Assembly (NCBI GenBank): GCA_017514235.1
Contig: JAFWKK010000018.1
Span: 1-64,000, forward strand
Length of the DNA: 64,000 nucleotides
Direction of reading: 5' to 3'
Source: Kiritimatiellia bacterium
GTDB taxonomy: Bacteria > Verrucomicrobiota > Kiritimatiellia > RFP12 > UBA1067
Notes under the pieces: generated by a model
Seen by the model: only the letters and a program-made list of their open reading frames with translations
Told to the model about the DNA's origin: nothing
Database searches by the model: none
Shown here: positions 42,782 to 51,714 of the stretch, in pieces
Numbering within the stretch: position 1 is the stretch's first letter
How the letters are laid out: each line of letters starts with the position of its first letter
Position numbers and translations under genes: made by a program

Positions 42782-44938
42782 TCAATCGCACTTCTGGCAG
42801 TCTACGGGCCGCATTTTCACGAGCTTAGTCGCATGCGGCGGCACTGTCGCCACGTAGAAGCCGGAATGCTTGCCTTCGCATTTCTGCCGCCAGAGGTCTT
42901 TTACCCAGCATTCGCCTTCCAGCCCGAGCTCGGCGAACGGAACCTTGATCTCGCGCGCAAAAGGATAGCGGTTGACGAGCGCCACTGCCGTGAAGTTCTT
43001 GGTCAGCGGACGCGTCCAGACGCTCTCCGCGTCAGTGTGCCTGATGCGGCGCGCCGTCCGTCCGAGACGATCCTGGCTTACGGCGATCACTTCGTCGTTC
43101 ACGAGAAGACTCTTCGTGAAATCGTCCATCCCCATGAGGTCGCAGCCTATCAGCAGTGGAGAGCCGACCATCGCCCAAAGGGAGATGTGCGTGTACTGCT
43201 CGTTCGGCGTTAGGTACGTGGGATGGTCGCTGCCGAACGAATACTGCTGGCCTACGATCAGCATGTCGGGGTCGGCCCACCAGCCGGGGCGGTTGTACTT
43301 CCAGTGTTCGGCGTGGATGCGCCCCTCGATTTCCTCTTCCATCCAGGCCCATGCGTCCTTCAGGTCGCCGTAGCTTCGCCAGCACTGTCCGCCGACCTTG
43401 TCGCCCCACTGTTCCGTGTGCGCCATGCCATACTGGCAGAAGGAGTAGACGATGTCCCGGTTCTGCTTCCTCAGGCACTCACCCATGAGCCGGTACGGCT
43501 TGATGTATGCCTCACGGAGGGACATGTCCTCCATCGCATTCTTGTCCGCATGCTTGCGCCCCGTCTCCTTCACGAAAATCCCGCTGTAGCTGCACCAGTC
43601 GTACTTTATGTAGTCGAAGCCCCACTCGGCCCAGCTCGCCGCGTCCTGGAGCTCGTGAGCGTAGCTGCCTTCGCACTTGCCGCATGTGAGCGGACCGGGC
43701 GACGAGTAGATGCCGGCCTTCAGGCCGAGCGAGTGGATGTAGTCAGTCAGTCCCTTCATGTCCGGGAACGAACGGTTCGGGAGTATCCGCCCTTCGGCAT
43801 CGCGTGCCGGGCCGGTCACGTCGTCGCGGCCGCCGAAGTCGTTCTTGCGCAGCTCGACGCGCGGGGCTCCGGAATTGTTCATCTCCCACCAGTCGTCGAG
43901 ATTGACGTACGACCAGCCGTGGTCGGCCAGGCCGGACTCGTCAAGCGCCTTTGCCGCTGACATGGCCTTTTCCTGCGTCAGCCGGTAGCAAAGCGTGTTC
44001 CAGCTGTTCCAGCCCATAGGCGGCGTAAGGGCGATCGTTTCGCCTACGGAGAGGCGGATGGTGCGCGTAGCCCGCCCGTGCGCGTTCTCGGCCGACACCT
44101 CGATGTCGTAGTCGCCCGGCTTTTCCGGCGCAACGCCGCGCAGCACGCCCTTTTCGTCCAACGTCACGCCAGGCGGCAGGCCCTTCGCGGAGAACCTCAT
44201 CGGACGTTCGCCGGAAGTCGCCACGCGAAAGATGACCGGACGGCCCGGGCGCACGCCCCAGATGTCGGCGCCGTTGATGGACGGCTTGGCGCATTCGGGC
44301 GGCGTGAGGATGCCGAGCTGTTCAGTAAGCGACGAATCGCGAACCGTGTCGAGAACTGCCCCGTCGTCGCATGCAAAACGTGCGTCGAGCCAGTCGGAGT
44401 GCGAGGCCTCGTATGCAGTCCACGCCGAGCCGCCGGTGGTCTCTAGCACGATCTCCTTCGCCCCCGACAGGTCCGCGTGAGCGGCAACAGGCTTCTGGCC
44501 GAGCTTCACGTTGCCGGAATCCCAGACCACGCGTCCGTCCGCCCACACCTTGAACCTGGCCGTCGGCTTGCCGTAGCTCTTGTCGGAAGCCACGTCCTTC
44601 GCCTCGTCGTCTATCGCAACATGCGCGTCAAACGCCGCCACCCTTCCGTTCGCACGGAACATGACCGCGCTTTCGGGGCGCGTGCCGAAACCGCGCCCGT
44701 ACGTCCGCCCGCCGACAGTGAGGGCATTCCCGCCTACGGATTTCTTCGCCTGCATCCGCATGCCCAGGCCGCACGTCGCCCCTGAGAGGTCGAATTCGTC
44801 AACGTACACCGTTCCGAAAACCCTCTTTCCCGGTCCGGTCGTCGAACATCCGCCGGCCAGCAAAACCGCAACCGCGGTTGTGGCCACCACGCAAAGGATC
44901 GACCTGGCGTTCCTCAAGCCTGATTTCTTTTCTGCCAT
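42782..44938 (-). CDS. GH27 alpha-galactosidase with NPCBM-like domain
   Basis: The 718-aa protein is exported (a long hydrophobic segment ending at the lipobox-like LLAGGCS). Residues about 45-190 are NPCBM-like (RTYGRGFGTRPES). An Ig-like putative domain follows (about 230-300, GLPPGVTLDEKGVLRGVAPEKPGDY), then a GH27 barrel from TPPMGWNSWN. The nucleophile is the Asp of YIKYDWC and the acid/base the Asp of WADPDMLIVG. It should release terminal alpha-galactose (or alpha-N-acetylgalactosamine). The ATG at 44938 is chosen over a GTG at 44962 because AGGGAACGG precedes it. It sits directly after the GH109 gene, hinting at shared substrates. Confidence 0.9.
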   Translation of the reverse strand: MAEKKSGLRNARSILCVVATTAVAVLLAGGCSTTGPGKRVFGTVYVDEFDLSGATCGLGMRMQAKKSVGGNALTVGGRTYGRGFGTRPESAVMFRANGRVAAFDAHVAIDDEAKDVASDKSYGKPTARFKVWADGRVVWDSGNVKLGQKPVAAHADLSGAKEIVLETTGGSAWTAYEASHSDWLDARFACDDGAVLDTVRDSSLTEQLGILTPPECAKPSINGADIWGVRPGRPVIFRVATSGERPMRFSAKGLPPGVTLDEKGVLRGVAPEKPGDYDIEVSAENAHGRATRTIRLSVGETIALTPPMGWNSWNTLCYRLTQEKAMSAAKALDESGLADHGWSYVNLDDWWEMNNSGAPRVELRKNDFGGRDDVTGPARDAEGRILPNRSFPDMKGLTDYIHSLGLKAGIYSSPGPLTCGKCEGSYAHELQDAASWAEWGFDYIKYDWCSYSGIFVKETGRKHADKNAMEDMSLREAYIKPYRLMGECLRKQNRDIVYSFCQYGMAHTEQWGDKVGGQCWRSYGDLKDAWAWMEEEIEGRIHAEHWKYNRPGWWADPDMLIVGQQYSFGSDHPTYLTPNEQYTHISLWAMVGSPLLIGCDLMGMDDFTKSLLVNDEVIAVSQDRLGRTARRIRHTDAESVWTRPLTKNFTAVALVNRYPFAREIKVPFAELGLEGECWVKDLWRQKCEGKHSGFYVATVPPHATKLVKMRPVDCQKCD

Positions 44939-44951
44939 CTGCCGTTCCCTG

Positions 44952-46382
44952 TCACGCCACATTCGAACCGACGTCCTGCTGCGGGCCGGCGTCCACGCCC
45001 TTCACGCCCATCTTCTTGATGTCGACCGTGTGGATGCCGAGCGGCTTCAGCGTCTTCCACGCACCGCGCGTGAAGTCCGGGATGTCCGTCGGCGCGCTGC
45101 GTTTCAGCACGGACCTCTCCGTTATCTCGCAGAGGCAGCTCCACGAGGCGAGGTCGTAGACGTTCATGTCGAGCGGCAGCCCGTTCTGGAGGCAATAGAT
45201 CCACCTCAAGTCCATGATGAAGTCCATTCCGCCGTGTCCGCCGACCTTCGTCGCGATCGCCCCGACGTCGCGCCACATCGGGTGCTTGTACTTCTGGCGG
45301 TACTCCTCAGTCTTCGCGTCGTCGAACACCTTGTGCGGCATAGTGCCGTCGCTGAACTGCTTCTCGAAGGCGATGCGGAGCGGATAGTCCATGAAGATGC
45401 CCTTCGTGCCCTGCACCATGTTGATGCGGCTGTAGGGATGTGGCACGAAGCACGACTTGGCGAGGTAGATCGCGTGTCCCTTCACCGTGCGGATGATGGA
45501 GGCGCTGTAGTCGCCCGCCTTCAGCTTCACGTTGCGCTGCCAGGAATCCGGCGGGAAGTACGCCTCGGCCATCGCAGGCGGCCCGAACGACCCCGTATCG
45601 ACCGAGACGAGATAGTCGAAGCGGTCGCCGCGGTTGATGTCCATGTACTGCGCAACAGGCCCAAGCCCGTGCGTGGGATAGAAGTTGCCGTGGTGCTTGA
45701 TGTACCATTCGTTGCGCCAACTCGGGCCGTTCTTGATTCCGCGGTTCGTGGAATAGTGGAGATAGCCAGCCCCTCCGTAGACCAGCTCGCCGAGAAGCCC
45801 GAGGCGGCACATGTTGAGAGCCAGCATCTCCGTCTCACCGTAGCAGCAGTTCTCGAGCATCATGCAGTGGCGGTGCGTCTTCTCGCTCGTCTCGACGAGT
45901 TCCCAACAGCCGTCCACGTCCATCGTCGCGGGAACCTCGACAAGCGAATGCTTGCCGCACTTCATCGCCTCGACCGCGACGGGCAGGTGGAGCATCCACG
46001 GCGTGCAGGCATAGACGACGTCGCATTCGCATTCGCGGCAGAGCGCCTTGTACGCCTCCGGCCCGAGATATTCCTTCGCAGGCGGCAGCTTCTTCGCCTT
46101 CAAGTGGTCCTGACAGCCCTTGATCGCCTCCGCCTTGATGTCGCAGAGCGCCGTTATCTCCACGCCCGGCATCTGGCAGATGCGCTTTACGGCATAGGTG
46201 CCGCGAGCGCCTACGCCGACGAAGCCGATGCGGACGCGCTTAAGCGGCGGCGCGGCGAACTCCGCCATCGGCGCACCTCCGCCACAGCAGATTCTATCCA
46301 TCTGGCAACCCGCCGCAGCAGCGGCGAGGCTCATCCATGCAGTCCCTTGAAGGAACCCGCGTCTGTCTATCGTTGATTTCAT
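44952..46382 (-). CDS. GH109-type NAD-dependent glycosidase (Gfo/Idh/MocA family)
   Basis: The protein has 476 aa. The Tat signal (TIDRRGFLQGTAWMSLAAAAAGC) has a lipobox Cys. The Rossmann motif GFVGVGARGT is near residue 45, EVPA near 140, and THGLGPVAQYMDINRGDRFD, typical of GH109, near 235. Characterised GH109 enzymes cut alpha-N-acetylgalactosamine by an NAD-assisted redox mechanism; Tat export suits an enzyme that must fold with its cofactor inside the cell. The start is the ATG preceded by GGAGT 8 nt upstream; a reading from further upstream would be antisense-like and lacks a signal. Beta-galactosidase-like activities are known in relatives. Confidence 0.85.
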   Translation of the reverse strand: MKSTIDRRGFLQGTAWMSLAAAAAGCQMDRICCGGGAPMAEFAAPPLKRVRIGFVGVGARGTYAVKRICQMPGVEITALCDIKAEAIKGCQDHLKAKKLPPAKEYLGPEAYKALCRECECDVVYACTPWMLHLPVAVEAMKCGKHSLVEVPATMDVDGCWELVETSEKTHRHCMMLENCCYGETEMLALNMCRLGLLGELVYGGAGYLHYSTNRGIKNGPSWRNEWYIKHHGNFYPTHGLGPVAQYMDINRGDRFDYLVSVDTGSFGPPAMAEAYFPPDSWQRNVKLKAGDYSASIIRTVKGHAIYLAKSCFVPHPYSRINMVQGTKGIFMDYPLRIAFEKQFSDGTMPHKVFDDAKTEEYRQKYKHPMWRDVGAIATKVGGHGGMDFIMDLRWIYCLQNGLPLDMNVYDLASWSCLCEITERSVLKRSAPTDIPDFTRGAWKTLKPLGIHTVDIKKMGVKGVDAGPQQDVGSNVA

Positions 46383-46425
46383 GTTCTTTACTCCTGTCGT
46401 AAAAGGCATTTCTCGTTTCCTTGCT

Positions 46426-47571
46426 TCAAGGCGCTGACGCGTACTTGTCGGGATCTGAGAGGAAGCGCGACAGCAACTCGCCGAAAAGGTCGAATGTCGA
46501 AGGATCCGCCCACTCGTCGTCTCCGTGCACATTGCCGCCAAGCGTGCCGACAATCGCGATCGGAACGTTGCAGCCCACAAAGCAGCGGGCGTCGGTTGCG
46601 CCGGGCATGCGGTCCATCTCGCCCTTTCCGCACACTTCACGCATCGCCTTGAGAACGCCGCGCACAAGCGGATGGTCGGGATCGGAGTTGACCGGCGGCG
46701 AATAGCGGACAACCTCGGCCTCGCAGTCCGTCAGCTCTCGGATCATCCCGAGCAGCTCGTCCTTCGCTCCCGGATTGACGTTGCGGAGGTTGATGACAAT
46801 CGAAGCCTCGCGGGGGATGCGGTTCACTACATCTCCCTCGCTGCGCATGACCGTCGGCACTATGGAGTCAAACCACTTGTCGTCCGTAGCCGGGTGCCTG
46901 GCGTCCCAGGCTTCGCGCACCTTCAGGTAGCCGCGGACGAGGCGAGTTATCGAGTCGTCGCATTCCCAAGGTCGCGCCGCATGGCCGCCACGCCCTTTCG
47001 CCTTCATGCGGACAACGCAATGGCCTTTGTGCGCATAGAATACCTTGCCGTATTTGGCGTCGGCGACGATAACCATCTTCCCCGGCCTGTAGCCGCGCTC
47101 TTCCACCATCCATCTGGTCATCGCGCCGCCAAGCTCCTCGTCTGCACCGAAGATGCAGCCGACCGACGCCTTGCCGTTCAACCTCGCCAGCGTTTCGGCC
47201 ACGACCACGCATCGCCCCTTGCAGTCCGAAACGCCGCGCCCGACGATTTTCCCGTCCCTGTACTTCATGTCGTACTGCCCCTCCACGGACGCGGGGACGA
47301 CGTCAAGATGGGCGGCTATGATGAAGTCCTGCACCTTGCCCGGCCTTGTCGCCGCAAAAAGGATCTCGTTCCCCTTCGGATGCCGCTCCATCACGCACCA
47401 GACACCCCTCTTTTCGAGATAGGCCTTCATCGTGCGCATCGCGCGGTTGACCTGCGGGATGTCGGCCGATGCGCTCGGAATCGCTACCAGCTCCTTCACA
47501 AATTCCATGTCCGTCGCAAATGCGCACACGGACACGCCCATTGCCGCGATCAGTGTTGCTGTTCTTTTCAT
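46426..47571 (-). CDS. Exported M20-family metallopeptidase
   Basis: The protein has 381 aa with a signal peptide (KRTATLIAAMGVSVCAFA). M20 motifs are in order: AAHLDVVPA (metal His and catalytic Asp) near residue 90, GRGVSDCKG (bridging Asp), GADEELGG (catalytic Glu) near 145, and a dimerisation domain with GRGGHAARPWE. The last metal His is probably in GNVHGDDEW. It could be a dipeptidase, carboxypeptidase or amidase; the substrate is unknown. It begins 6 nt after a deacetylase-like gene and precedes GH109, so glycopeptides are one possible target. Confidence 0.83.
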   Translation of the reverse strand: MKRTATLIAAMGVSVCAFATDMEFVKELVAIPSASADIPQVNRAMRTMKAYLEKRGVWCVMERHPKGNEILFAATRPGKVQDFIIAAHLDVVPASVEGQYDMKYRDGKIVGRGVSDCKGRCVVVAETLARLNGKASVGCIFGADEELGGAMTRWMVEERGYRPGKMVIVADAKYGKVFYAHKGHCVVRMKAKGRGGHAARPWECDDSITRLVRGYLKVREAWDARHPATDDKWFDSIVPTVMRSEGDVVNRIPREASIVINLRNVNPGAKDELLGMIRELTDCEAEVVRYSPPVNSDPDHPLVRGVLKAMREVCGKGEMDRMPGATDARCFVGCNVPIAIVGTLGGNVHGDDEWADPSTFDLFGELLSRFLSDPDKYASAP

Positions 47572-47577
47572 CTTCGG

Positions 47578-48738
47578 TCAGGCCCAGTCAATCTTGTCTT
47601 CGATGAACATATACGAGTAGCCGGCGTCGTGGACGGCCTTGCAGGCGGCCAGCAGCTTCTCGCGCGAGTCGGGCTGGTAGGCGAAGTAGTCCTTGAACCA
47701 GTATTCCTCGTGTGTCGCGTGGACGAGGAATTCCTTGTCCAGAACCCGGGCCATGCGCGCGGGGATGTCCTCAAGCCGATAGAGGTTGAGGCACGGAGCG
47801 CCGCAGCCAAACGTGGTGAAATTGCATCCGGTCGCCTTGTCGTACAGCCAGTTGTACGTGCCGCGGGTGACATTCACCTGTTCCGGCAGAAGATGGTTGT
47901 AGCTGCGTGCGGCGATGCTGATGTCGTCGCCGCCTCCCGCGCGCCAGGACAAGGCAGCCTCCGGCTTGCGGCCGTTCTCGATCCTCATGCCGTGACCGTA
48001 GGGGAGGAGCGTCCGGTCTCCGTTGTATTCGTAACGCCTGCCCGCCGAACAGTAGATTGCCGTCGCACCGCAGTCCTTGAGTGCGATGCAGCCCTCTTTC
48101 GACATTGATCCCCAATGCGGCGTAACGGCCTTTGCAAACATCCCAGGGCCGGCGAAGCGCTCGACCTCGCGCGTGATTGCGTCCCACGTGAACTTCACGT
48201 CATCGTAGCTGGCGTTGATCCACGGATAGTCGGGGAACTCCGAATAGGAGTGGAACCCGAACCGGAGCCAGCCTTTCGCCGCCTGAAACTCGTCGCGCCA
48301 CGTGGCGGGCATGTCCCTTAGCGTGAACTCCGCGCCACGCGCGCCGTAGTAGGCGTCGTTGCGGTAGAAGACGTTGAACTGCGCCTTGAGACCGTATTTC
48401 TCGTGCGCCTCCTTGAAGGCCGCGAGCAGAGGGTGACTCCAACAGGACTTCGGACGCTGTTGCGCCAGATCGCGGAAGATGAAGAAGACGTCGTCAAGGT
48501 AGAACGCGGCGCGTTTGCCCGGAATGTTCTTCGTGCGCCGGACTTCAACGTCGGTGATCGTAGGCCCGAGCTCCTTCAATGACTCCAAGACAGCAAGCTT
48601 GCGCGCCTGCTGTTCGGGTGATTCGGCACGGATGTTCCCGTCGCCGCCGGGAACGCGTCGTTCCGTTGCGCATCCGACCATGGACAGGGCGGCAAGCCCC
48701 ATTCCTCCAGTGCCCTTCAGGAACTCACGCCTGTCCAT
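47578..48738 (-). CDS. Tat lipoprotein, polysaccharide deacetylase-like (paralogue 1)
   Basis: The protein has 386 aa. DRREFLKGTGGMGLAALSMVGC is a Tat signal with lipobox. The core FYLDDVFFIFRDL near residue 75, FGFHSYSEFPDYPW near 155 and THEEYWFKDYFAYQPDS near 330 resemble a deacetylase-like barrel with Asp-Asp and His clusters. It is close to identical over long stretches with the protein at 51715, clearly a recent duplicate. The ATG at 48738 has GGGAG upstream; longer forms add a non-signal tail. The M20 gene follows after 6 nt. Catalysis is unproven. Confidence 0.62.
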   Translation of the reverse strand: MDRREFLKGTGGMGLAALSMVGCATERRVPGGDGNIRAESPEQQARKLAVLESLKELGPTITDVEVRRTKNIPGKRAAFYLDDVFFIFRDLAQQRPKSCWSHPLLAAFKEAHEKYGLKAQFNVFYRNDAYYGARGAEFTLRDMPATWRDEFQAAKGWLRFGFHSYSEFPDYPWINASYDDVKFTWDAITREVERFAGPGMFAKAVTPHWGSMSKEGCIALKDCGATAIYCSAGRRYEYNGDRTLLPYGHGMRIENGRKPEAALSWRAGGGDDISIAARSYNHLLPEQVNVTRGTYNWLYDKATGCNFTTFGCGAPCLNLYRLEDIPARMARVLDKEFLVHATHEEYWFKDYFAYQPDSREKLLAACKAVHDAGYSYMFIEDKIDWA

Positions 48739-48843
48739 TCGTTGCTTTCTCCCTCTTGTCAACAACAATCCTGTTCGCTGCGGAGCCGTGCGAAGTCGCT
48801 CGTCGTTGTCGCTATCGGTCTCATTGCGCAACCGCCGAACCAC

Positions 48844-51597
48844 TCAGCGTATCATGATGAACATGCCGTTCGGCTCATGGCGTATGCTGATGTTGTCCAC
48901 CAAGAGCGCCCCCGGCGCATCCGCGCGCCACGGCATGTAAGACGGCGCCCTGCCGCCGATGATGTGGATGTGCGAGATCGGCTCGTTGAAGTTGAAGTGC
49001 AGATTGTTATAGCTGTCAAGAAGCGTTCCGTCCGCCGTTGCAAGCGTCGGTTGCGTTACCCCCATGTCATACGCCGCCCAATTCCACCTCTTCGCGCTCA
49101 TGTCTGCCTCGACCTTCACGCGAATCCAGTGCCCGACATAAGCACCGTCGATGTGCTTCGCCTTCAATGAGCCGTCTCCGCCAGCACCGGTACCATCCTG
49201 ATAGATGATGGCCGTTCTATTATGTACGCCTGTTTTGACGTCTTCCATTCCTGCCGATCCGCTCTTGCCCATCTGCATACCAGTACGTATCGTGCGGTGC
49301 GAATGGCAACGGTAGGCGTTGACCTTCCACGTCGATGCAGACGCGAGTCCGCCATTGCCGAACTGGAACCAGAAATAATCCATCCGGGATGTCCAGAACA
49401 CAGGTATGCGCACATCGTATTGAGCATACAACTTGCCGGATCTTATGTTTCGCCCAATCGGCTGCACAATGGAGAATATATCGTCGCCTGAATAAAGCGA
49501 CGGGTTGGCGCCGGCAACACACGACGAACCAACGTATGTAGGCGCCGCGGCCCAGCCATCCTCACCATATTCTGGACGGTCAATATACTTCGACTTCATC
49601 ATCTTCAGACTCTTGCGCTTGAAATGGCGAGTCGTCGTGGAGAAGTCGTTCTGGAACACAAGTTCCCAACCATCGTTTCCATCGCCCTTCCAGCAACGGA
49701 TGTTGTCAACGAGAACCGCATAGCCCGCGTCGGAATCGGGATTGTTCCACATGACGAAACCATACGCGCCGATTCCTAGGCCGTGCTTTTTGAGTCCCGC
49801 TTCATACAATCCATTTGTCACGCTGGAAACTAGCGCCGTCGCTGGATCGCTCGAATCGAATCCGCCAGGAGAGCTAGGCGCCGACGACCCAACGTCATAG
49901 ACATGGAACCAATAATTGGTTTGGTCGAGATCAATGAAGAGCTGAATCCTGTACCAATGGTTAGACGTGAACTTGGACGCCCAGTTTGGATTGTATGTAC
50001 CGTAATGGGAGGTTGCGGTCGAGTTCCAGATGGAATATGTCTTAACAGGCGCATCCTTGTCCCCACCGCCAGATGCCGAGCAAATGCCAAGCGTCAGAGG
50101 ACGGTCGCCGTAGGCGAATGCATATCCCTCGTCATAGCCCTTGTTGTTGGTTAGGATGATGGACGAACGGGCCGTGCCAGCGTTCCACGCCTTCGGCATG
50201 CGCATATCCCACTCCATCTTCACAAGGCCGTTGGTGATGTCTTCGCACATCGGTTGAATAATCTGGCAGTATTTTGTCAGCATGCCTACGCGGTTCGCGC
50301 CGTTTGTCGTGAGCGCGATGGCACCAACGAAACCTCCTGTCTGACCGACGAAACGCCACCCGTCGATACCGGCCTTCTGCACCACGTCAACTACGCCATT
50401 CGACGCCGCCGGCAGATATGGCTTGCCTGTCGTCGAACCGACATTCGACTTGCGTATAAGCTCGGCTGGATAGGTGAAAACCGAAGTCTCTGACTGCTCC
50501 GAAAGCGTGTAGGTGTGGGATGTCGAACCGCTTCCGTCGATGGTGCGACGCATGGACTTCGCAAAGTCGTTGCGGTAACATTCCTCGAAATACTGTGCCG
50601 ACGGCGCCTTCCATGCCACCTTGATGTTGTCGTACTTGTAGGCGGCATCATCGTCGAATCCCGACTCGCCGTAGTACGCCTTTGTGTCGATGTATGCGAA
50701 GCGAATGCCGATTCCGCTTATGCCGCCCGTCGCGGCGTCCAGTTCCTTCACGAACAGGAGATTGCTGCCTGACCACTTGGGCGTGCCCGACGGCGTTTCG
50801 TCCATCGAGATGCGCGATGCGCCGAGATCGTAAACCTCGAAACTCGACCGAGAAGCGTCAATGTCGCACGTCACGTAATAACGGTACCAATTTCCTCCAA
50901 CCGGCCTTGTGGTCGCATAGCTGTAGAATGTGCGCGTTCCATCGGCATCGCCAGCCTTGCGCCAGCCGCCGGAGAATGTTGACGAAGACAACCCCAGCTC
51001 GATAGGTATCTGGTCATAGGAATAATTGTCGTTCTTCATGTCGTTCTCCGTGACAAGACGGAGCCACGAGAAAATCTTGCTGGTCGTCGAAACCGGCTGG
51101 CGAATGTCAAACTGCCATTTGATGACGCCATTCGTGAAGACGTTGTGCAGGGGATGATGCACAATGATCGCAATATTCGAGGCAGGGTGCCCCGCATCCA
51201 CCGCTTCCGCAGAGTGAACCAGCGCAGGATCGTCCTCGTCCGTCACGGAGGTGCGGCCTCTGTTAAGGAGGTGATTGCCCTGCTGTCTATTCTTCTTGAA
51301 CCATCCATCCTGCTGCGAATAGGGAACCGTACCGGATGCCGTTCCCTGCCACGGATAGATGCCGGTGAGCGTATTGAACGAGTCCGTGTGGTCATAGTCG
51401 TACGCGAGCGGCCCGCCCTTGTCGTACTTATACTCCGCCCATACGGAGCTAAGCTTTTCGGCGCTTGTGCGAATCGCAAAGTCGTTCTCATAGACGAGTT
51501 CCGCGGAATCGGCCGACGTCACAAGGCCAAAACTCACGGCGACAGGTGCAAGAATCATGCCACAACCCTTGGCAACTGACAGTTTCACCATACGCAT
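48844..51597 (-). CDS. Giant surface protein of three LamG-like modules ending GMFIMIR
   Basis: The 917-aa protein has a signal (VAKGCGMILAPVAVSFGLVTSADSA). Three homologous modules follow, each opening with a [YF]xNDF motif (ELVYENDFAIR, EECYRNDFAK, ELVFQNDFST) and holding a D-x-R-x-P strand (QFDIRQPVS, EWDMRMPKAW, QYDVRIPVFW). This fits concanavalin-like beta-sandwich glycan-binding domains. The C-terminus is EPNGMFIMIR, one of four related tails. A ribosome site (AAGGAG) and promoter lie upstream. It is flanked on both sides by near-identical deacetylase-like genes. No catalytic motif is seen. Confidence 0.8.
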   Translation of the reverse strand: MRMVKLSVAKGCGMILAPVAVSFGLVTSADSAELVYENDFAIRTSAEKLSSVWAEYKYDKGGPLAYDYDHTDSFNTLTGIYPWQGTASGTVPYSQQDGWFKKNRQQGNHLLNRGRTSVTDEDDPALVHSAEAVDAGHPASNIAIIVHHPLHNVFTNGVIKWQFDIRQPVSTTSKIFSWLRLVTENDMKNDNYSYDQIPIELGLSSSTFSGGWRKAGDADGTRTFYSYATTRPVGGNWYRYYVTCDIDASRSSFEVYDLGASRISMDETPSGTPKWSGSNLLFVKELDAATGGISGIGIRFAYIDTKAYYGESGFDDDAAYKYDNIKVAWKAPSAQYFEECYRNDFAKSMRRTIDGSGSTSHTYTLSEQSETSVFTYPAELIRKSNVGSTTGKPYLPAASNGVVDVVQKAGIDGWRFVGQTGGFVGAIALTTNGANRVGMLTKYCQIIQPMCEDITNGLVKMEWDMRMPKAWNAGTARSSIILTNNKGYDEGYAFAYGDRPLTLGICSASGGGDKDAPVKTYSIWNSTATSHYGTYNPNWASKFTSNHWYRIQLFIDLDQTNYWFHVYDVGSSAPSSPGGFDSSDPATALVSSVTNGLYEAGLKKHGLGIGAYGFVMWNNPDSDAGYAVLVDNIRCWKGDGNDGWELVFQNDFSTTTRHFKRKSLKMMKSKYIDRPEYGEDGWAAAPTYVGSSCVAGANPSLYSGDDIFSIVQPIGRNIRSGKLYAQYDVRIPVFWTSRMDYFWFQFGNGGLASASTWKVNAYRCHSHRTIRTGMQMGKSGSAGMEDVKTGVHNRTAIIYQDGTGAGGDGSLKAKHIDGAYVGHWIRVKVEADMSAKRWNWAAYDMGVTQPTLATADGTLLDSYNNLHFNFNEPISHIHIIGGRAPSYMPWRADAPGALLVDNISIRHEPNGMFIMIR

Positions 51598-51628
51598 AGG
51601 TTCGCTCCTTATTTTAGTTTACACTCAT

Positions 51629-51658
51629 ATATTACCATAATGCACACTCAACGCGCAA
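51629..51658 (-). promoter_or_regulatory. Promoter of the three-module surface protein gene
   Basis: The minus strand shows TTGCGC (51653-51658), an 18-nt spacer ending in TGG, and TAATAT (51629-51634). The -35 and spacing equal those of the rRNA promoter. The leader is about 25 nt and carries AAGGAG. Confidence 0.55.
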
Positions 51659-51714
51659 GCATCACCGGGCCCTGCCGTTAAGCTTGGTCAGCGCTGCAGC
51701 TCTTTTCTTTTCGG

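Noticed and set aside
44939..44962. GTG start that would lengthen the GH27 protein
   Set aside because: It overlaps the upstream stop and adds a charged stretch before the signal; the ATG at 44938 has a good ribosome site.
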